Part shown: positions 59,409 to 64,000 of the stretch, piece after piece
How positions within the stretch are numbered: position 1 is the stretch's first letter
How the letters are laid out: every line of letters begins with the position of its first letter
Notes under the pieces: generated by a model
Told to the model about the DNA's origin: nothing
Database searches by the model: none
Seen by the model: the letters and a program-made list of their open reading frames with translations, nothing else
Position numbers and translations under genes: made by a program
Assembly (NCBI GenBank): GCA_963965975.1
Contig: OZ014411.1
Coordinates: 13,966,501 to 14,030,500 of the forward strand
Direction of reading: 5' to 3'
Source of the DNA: Xestospongia bergquistia
Taxonomy: Eukaryota; Porifera; Demospongiae; Haplosclerida; Petrosiidae
Length of the DNA: 64,000 bases

Positions 59409-61299
59409 TGTGAACATATATCACAAGATGTGTAATACAATTGTTGTAAATTTGTTGTAAAAATCAAAAAATGAATTTTTAATATGTAAATATCTTGATA
59501 AGTGATCACCAACTATATAGTACATGTACACTGTGAGTAATTAGAATACTGGAGGTATCACATGTTGTATGTAGACATCAGTGTATACACAAGGCACTGG
59601 ATTTCAAGTATCAAGAACCTATAGTGTAGTGATCATCAATCTTTAATAATAATTATTAAAGAATGATGATGAATTCTAAGGTATAAATAATTATATCTGA
59701 CGCCAGTAATTGCTTTTAAAAGTGGACCGTGTAGTACATCTTATTATAATCATGTCAGGATAGCACTTGCTCTCTAGAGTGTTCATGGTGTTGTTCAATT
59801 AATACTTTCAATACGTGAGTATTCTAGCTCTTTCACATATTAGTAACAATGTTGAAGAGCAAAACTTAGTCATTTGCAAAAGAAACAAAAGGTATTCCCA
59901 TTTAGGAATTGGTTCAAGGATCAAGTCATCAATATTAAAAAAAAGGGTTGCAAATGTCCACATTTGGGAAATTTTCTCCATTGAATTAACAATTTAAGTA
60001 ACATATAAATCTACAATGTTTTTATAATTAAGATAACATTAGCTTTCATAACGTCAATGTAACAATTCATGGAAATAGGTACCAATGCATTGTTATATTT
60101 GTTATTTATGTTATACTTCTACAGTGTATGTTATTTTGACATTATAATTTTTAAAGTGTGACTATTTATATGCCACTTTAACACCCCATCCCCCAAATTA
60201 CTATTGAATATTATACTTCTTTGGAATAATAAATTGACTTGTATGTTCCTAGCAGCATATAATAAACCAGTGCATAGCAAGTGCAGCACATGCATATGCT
60301 AACAGAATATATGTGGATGCTGAATTACTGCAAAACTCAGCAATTGCATCAAACTTAGTACTAGTGACTTGATTATATTGATCCATTAAGAATATTTTTG
60401 TTGAGCATGCATCAATAAATAATATAATTTTCATAGCTGCTGTGAGTTAAAATTATGATACCTACACTCTGAATAATATGGCTTGTGTACACGCCTTCAT
60501 AGCTTATAAAGGATATGATGTTTTCATTTAATAAAGTATTGTATATGTTTGTACAGTAATTTTAAATTACTGAAGTGTTGTATATATATGAGGAGTGCCA
60601 GCTTTGCTGTGCTTGGTATCATACTTTCATTGATGCTATATGGGTAATCTATTGGGATTATAGCAATTATTGGTAAAAACAACCAGTCAGTTTAACAGTG
60701 ATATTCAATGAGAGATTTATTAAAACTATTTTACAACAATTTTTTACAATTTACAAGTTTAATACCATGTATTTGAAATTTCTTCGTAAGAAAATTACAT
60801 GGTTATCTTTATTATGGCAAGTGTATGGTTATCAACTAGTACATACACACTGTCAATAGTCAGAAACCTAATTTTTTGTCAAATAATTATTTTGATTAAA
60901 TTATGCAACTCTTCAACTTCTTGTCTCCACCTTCTTCTATAACTTCAATTTATTCAATTCTTCTACATCTGTTTTCAAGGAAGTTACAGTTCCTGATCAT
61001 TGAATACCTGAAATTAAGGAGTGTATTGATCAGAAAAGTTTTAAACCTATATAGTGTTCAAAATGTAATTGTGTGAATTTTAGTGAGTCAGTTGTTTTTG
61101 TCAGCCAACTAAACCCACTAAATTAAAGTACATTGTAAAGATGTTGCAAGAAAATTTATTTTAAAGTATCATTTTCTAAAGGATGATTACATAAGTTATT
61201 TATCACATTTTAATATATCTAATGCTTTAATTGTGTTCTTTGTATCTTACTACATTAGCAATCCTTGTCTGATAAAATGGTTGTAAGAGTACAAAATGT
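59409..61299. other. No gene seen
   Basis: AT-rich spacer downstream of the ROCO gene. Short open frames (59815-59997; 60249-60434 minus) show no domain. Nothing else recognisable. Confidence 0.4.
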
Positions 61300-61760
61300 A
61301 ATAAAGAAGGACAGAAAGAAAGGAAAACAACACTGAAAAAAGCATTTCGTCATTTTAACTAAGATCTTTGTTACTACAATCCCATCAGTATGATGTAAGC
61401 CCAAATCAAAGTTGCTACAAGGCAGTGTTATTCTATATGTATAAAGCCAACTAGTTGCATCTACTACTACACCTACTTTGTTATAGTAATTAAGCCATGG
61501 CTTCAATGAAACTATAAGCAGATCAACTTACTAATCCAATTAGTTAAGTGGAAATAATCTATCTCTCACTCATATAGTTCAATTATGGAACATAAACTAC
61601 AAAGAGTACTTTTTGGCTACTAGTTGGCTTTATACATACTGAGTTAGACAAGTTTTGGCTTTATGGTACTCAATGTTGGGCAAATTGATGAGATTCTGGT
61701 AGCAAAGACAATGGTTGAAATGACAAACACTATTCTAAGTGAACTTCTTGAAGAACCTGA
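61300..61760. mobile_element. Foldback element, second family copy
   Basis: Related to 58677-59055: CATTTTAACTAAGATCTTTG, GTATGATGTAAGCCCAAATC and ATATGTATAAAGCCAACTAG correspond to blocks there. The right half mirrors them (TTTGGCTTTATGGTACTCAA, GATGAGATTCTGGTAGCAAA). It is diverged and partly degraded. Confidence 0.6.
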
Positions 61761-61908
61761 GATTTTAGATAAACCTAAATATCATTTGAAAGGAAGTGAG
61801 CTGTTGAGAAGATATCAAGTTAGTATAGCAGTATCAGATGAGCTAAAAATTAATCCAATTTCCTGGTCTATCTACACACATGTATCATGTTTTCTTGTGT
61901 GTAGATAG
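61663..61908 (+). other. Open frame running into a hairpin
   Basis: An 81-codon frame with a protein-like middle (ILSELLEEPEILDKPKYHLK, GSELLRRYQ) but no family. Its 3' third is the left arm and loop of the perfect hairpin at 61832-61944, and its 5' part lies in the foldback element. It is probably not an independent gene. Confidence 0.25.
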
Positions 61909-61944
61909 ACCAGGAAATTGGATTAATTTTTAGCTCATCTGATA
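61832..61944. repeat. Perfect 49-bp inverted repeat (hairpin)
   Basis: Positions 61832-61880 and 61896-61944 are exact reverse complements over 49 bp, with a 15-bp loop. A transcript would fold into a long perfect stem. No mismatches at all suggests recent formation or selection, unlike the diverged arms of nearby foldback elements. Confidence 0.9.
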
Positions 61945-63325
61945 TTAATTCACAGTTGTTATTACATTGGACTGTGAAGTATGTCCCAGCTGTTATTTCA
62001 TATGCTGAAAAGAGTTTTAAAAAAGATTGTGTCTGCTCATCATGTTGAACTAAGATGAATCTGTTAATTAACCTTACAATATGTACTTTATATACATATT
62101 TCAGTATATTATTAGTATGAATAATTGTATATATTGTTTTAAGTGTATATGTTTACATGTACTTCAGTATAGTATTATTAATATTGTTATTGTTCGCATG
62201 TACTTTATTATATATTGTACATGTATTTCAGTTTTACTAATGTCTTTTAACAGATGACATATCTAAACAATTGATAGCACTTAAAGAGCTTGTAGAGTAC
62301 TTAATGAAAGAAAAAACTCTATATCTGCTATATTAATATGAAGAACCTATAGCAAGATATAGTAAATGTCTAGTTTGTTATTTTTATATATAATAGGCTA
62401 TAAAGAACATTCAATTGGCTTGTAAAACACCACCCAAAAGACTACAGCCTAGAATTGTAGCATTTAGTGGGAAAAGTGATACTCAGTACTAACTTGTTTG
62501 TTAGGATAAAATACTAGGTAAAATGCTGTCATTAAAAGATGCTCTGTTTACTATATGCTACTGTTTCAATTTAGAGCAACTGCAAATACTAAAAAAATGT
62601 CTTTTAATTTGTCAAGATTTTTTATTGGAACATACTGACTCTTCAAAAAATCTGTTGCTTTAGACATAAAACGTAATAAACAGTGCTAACCATGTTCATT
62701 ATGTTATCTTATTTTTTGTAAATATACTAGTAACAACATGTATTGTTAATATTTTTTTTCATTTTTTCTATAAAGTTATTGATACCTTTATATGGTGTCT
62801 TGATAAGCTGATTTGCATTGCATTGACAACATTTAGTTTAAATGACCTATTTTGTTCATTAAGGTAACTGCAATTTTTTGTCCATTAAACCAACAAGCAA
62901 TATAATCAAACCTACTAAGAAAGTGTTTATAATAACCAAAGTACACAAAGTTAAAATAACAGCAATTGTTACTTCAACCACTTACATTAGATGTTACTTT
63001 AACTACATGTACAGGTGTGCATGGGTTGCTTAACCTGAGATGTGGGTTAGTTGAGTTGCAGGTGTTTTGACCCAAAAGGTTGGATAGTTTCTACCCATTG
63101 CTTTTACAGTGTGGACTGTGGAGGCATCATATGGTGTCTATAGACATCATAGTATAATGATACACTGGGCACTGTATATGTACAATTTCACATTTGTCTT
63201 TTATAACAATACATAACTATGCATGGGAAATGATTATTAGTTATACAAAAAGTTAGTTTCTTAATTGAGAATCAAAACTTTGCTCCATCAAAATTACATT
63301 ACATTAATTAATTAATTACATTATC
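61945..63325. other. No gene seen
   Basis: AT-rich spacer between the hairpin and the chitobiase gene. No exon with matching splice sites was identified. Confidence 0.4.
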
Positions 63326-64000
63326 TTAGTTCTCTAGAAATACTTCAATAGCTTCCCACATTTCTTGTTGTTGCTTTTTAGCATTAGGTGTTTCACTATA
63401 ATCCAATGTATCGATATTCCAAAATGCTAATCCACGAAGATTCATTGCTTTAGCATACTTGTACTTTATAGATAGACTTTTAGGATTATCAAACCAAACT
63501 TGATGCAAAACACTAACATTTTTATATGTGAAGTAAGGTGATTCAGTAGTTGTATTATAGAGGAGACCTGTAGTCGTTAGTGGAAGAAGGTCACTCAAGA
63601 TGTAAGAATAGTTTATTTCTTTTCCAGCAGCATCACTGCAATTAGCTCCGAGGTAAGGAACTCTCTTTATTTGGCAGACATTATTGTCAGAAACACTAAT
63701 ACATTGATAATCATAGCCATACCATGGCAAGCCCAATACAAGTTTATTTGTTGGGATTCCTAGATTTATGAAGGCTTCAACACCTTCTTGTGTTTGGATA
63801 TAGTTTGAGTTAGCACCAGCAATACATGGACCAGTGAATATTTGACTCCTTTCATCGTAAGCCATTATTACCAGGAAATCTGTGTATTGAGCAAGTGCAA
63901 CGTGATCAAAACAACGTCCATCAATACAATTTGGTGACCAAGCAACATCAAATGTAACTTGATATTTCAGAGTACTAGCTTTGAATATAGTAAATATTTC
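63326..64000 (-). CDS. CTBS-like: Di-N-acetylchitobiase-like glycosidase (GH18), 3' part
   Basis: An open exon running off the window edge encodes about 224 C-terminal residues of a GH18 enzyme: FDVAWSPNCIDGRCFDH, YTDFLVIMAYDERSQIF, the LGIPTNKLVLGLPWYGYDY strand, VLHQVWFDNPKSLSIKY and LRGLAFWNIDTLDY. These match chitobiase (CTBS), the lysosomal exo-enzyme that splits the chitobiose core of N-linked glycans from the reducing end. The catalytic DxxDxDxE strand would lie upstream, outside the window. Potential N-glycosylation sites (NYS, NTT, NVS) and conserved-looking cysteines fit a lysosomal or secreted protein. Only the 5' part is missing; no break is seen here. Confidence 0.88.
   Translation of the reverse strand, partial: EIFTIFKASTLKYQVTFDVAWSPNCIDGRCFDHVALAQYTDFLVIMAYDERSQIFTGPCIAGANSNYIQTQEGVEAFINLGIPTNKLVLGLPWYGYDYQCISVSDNNVCQIKRVPYLGANCSDAAGKEINYSYILSDLLPLTTTGLLYNTTTESPYFTYKNVSVLHQVWFDNPKSLSIKYKYAKAMNLRGLAFWNIDTLDYSETPNAKKQQQEMWEAIEVFLEN

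Overview
This is AT-rich animal genomic DNA with many short GT-AG introns (about 36 bp to a few hundred bp, a few longer). Several features fit a demosponge such as Amphimedon: animal gene families (annexin, class II Rab11-FIP, NNMT-type methyltransferase, USP protease), tight gene packing, several death-fold genes and an ankyrin-ROC-COR-death protein. No species marker was seen, so this placement is inference. All multi-exon models were joined by hand from splice signals and reading frame, with no transcript evidence.

Layout. 1-1080: minisatellite. 1881-3779: unrecognised minus-strand gene with an in-frame stop. 5.0-10.3 kb: accessory zone with a decayed death-domain copy, a three-exon gene for a tiny secreted six-cysteine peptide, foldback DNA and an ORF with a 2A-like motif. 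11.2-13.4 kb: dispersed 5S rRNA genes on the minus strand. 13434-14777: nine-exon ubiquitin-specific protease (minus) with one in-frame TAG. 15150-17448: nine-exon MFS transporter (plus). 17699-19055: prostaglandin-reductase-like gene with about five frameshifts. 19113-19727: deleted MULE transposon. 21.6-25.2 kb: segmental duplications of the 5S block and of the 5' region of a death-domain gene, one copy carrying a later MITE insertion. 25182-26042: protein with two near-identical death domains. 27917-29355 and 31174-32956: head-to-head pair of NNMT/PNMT-family methyltransferases.

The second half is gene-dense: a Rab11-FIP3/4-like EF-hand coiled-coil gene (33770-42260, minus); a CARD-like, proline-rich, tail-anchored protein (43153-46478, minus); a protein with two copies of the same CARD-like unit (47088-47783, minus); an annexin with a long Met/Pro/Gly-rich head (48249-55618, minus); an ankyrin-ROC-COR-death protein (55838-59408, plus), divergent from the annexin across 219 bp; a repeat-rich spacer with long perfect hairpins; and the 3' part of a di-N-acetylchitobiase-like GH18 gene (63326-64000, minus, cut by the window edge).

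The strongest theme is death-fold proteins: a death-domain doublet, a decayed relative, two CARD-like genes and an ankyrin-ROC-death GTPase. The most interesting is the 221-residue protein with an N-terminal death-fold-like unit, a proline-rich middle and a C-terminal membrane anchor. This layout resembles animal MAVS, though homology to MAVS is not shown.
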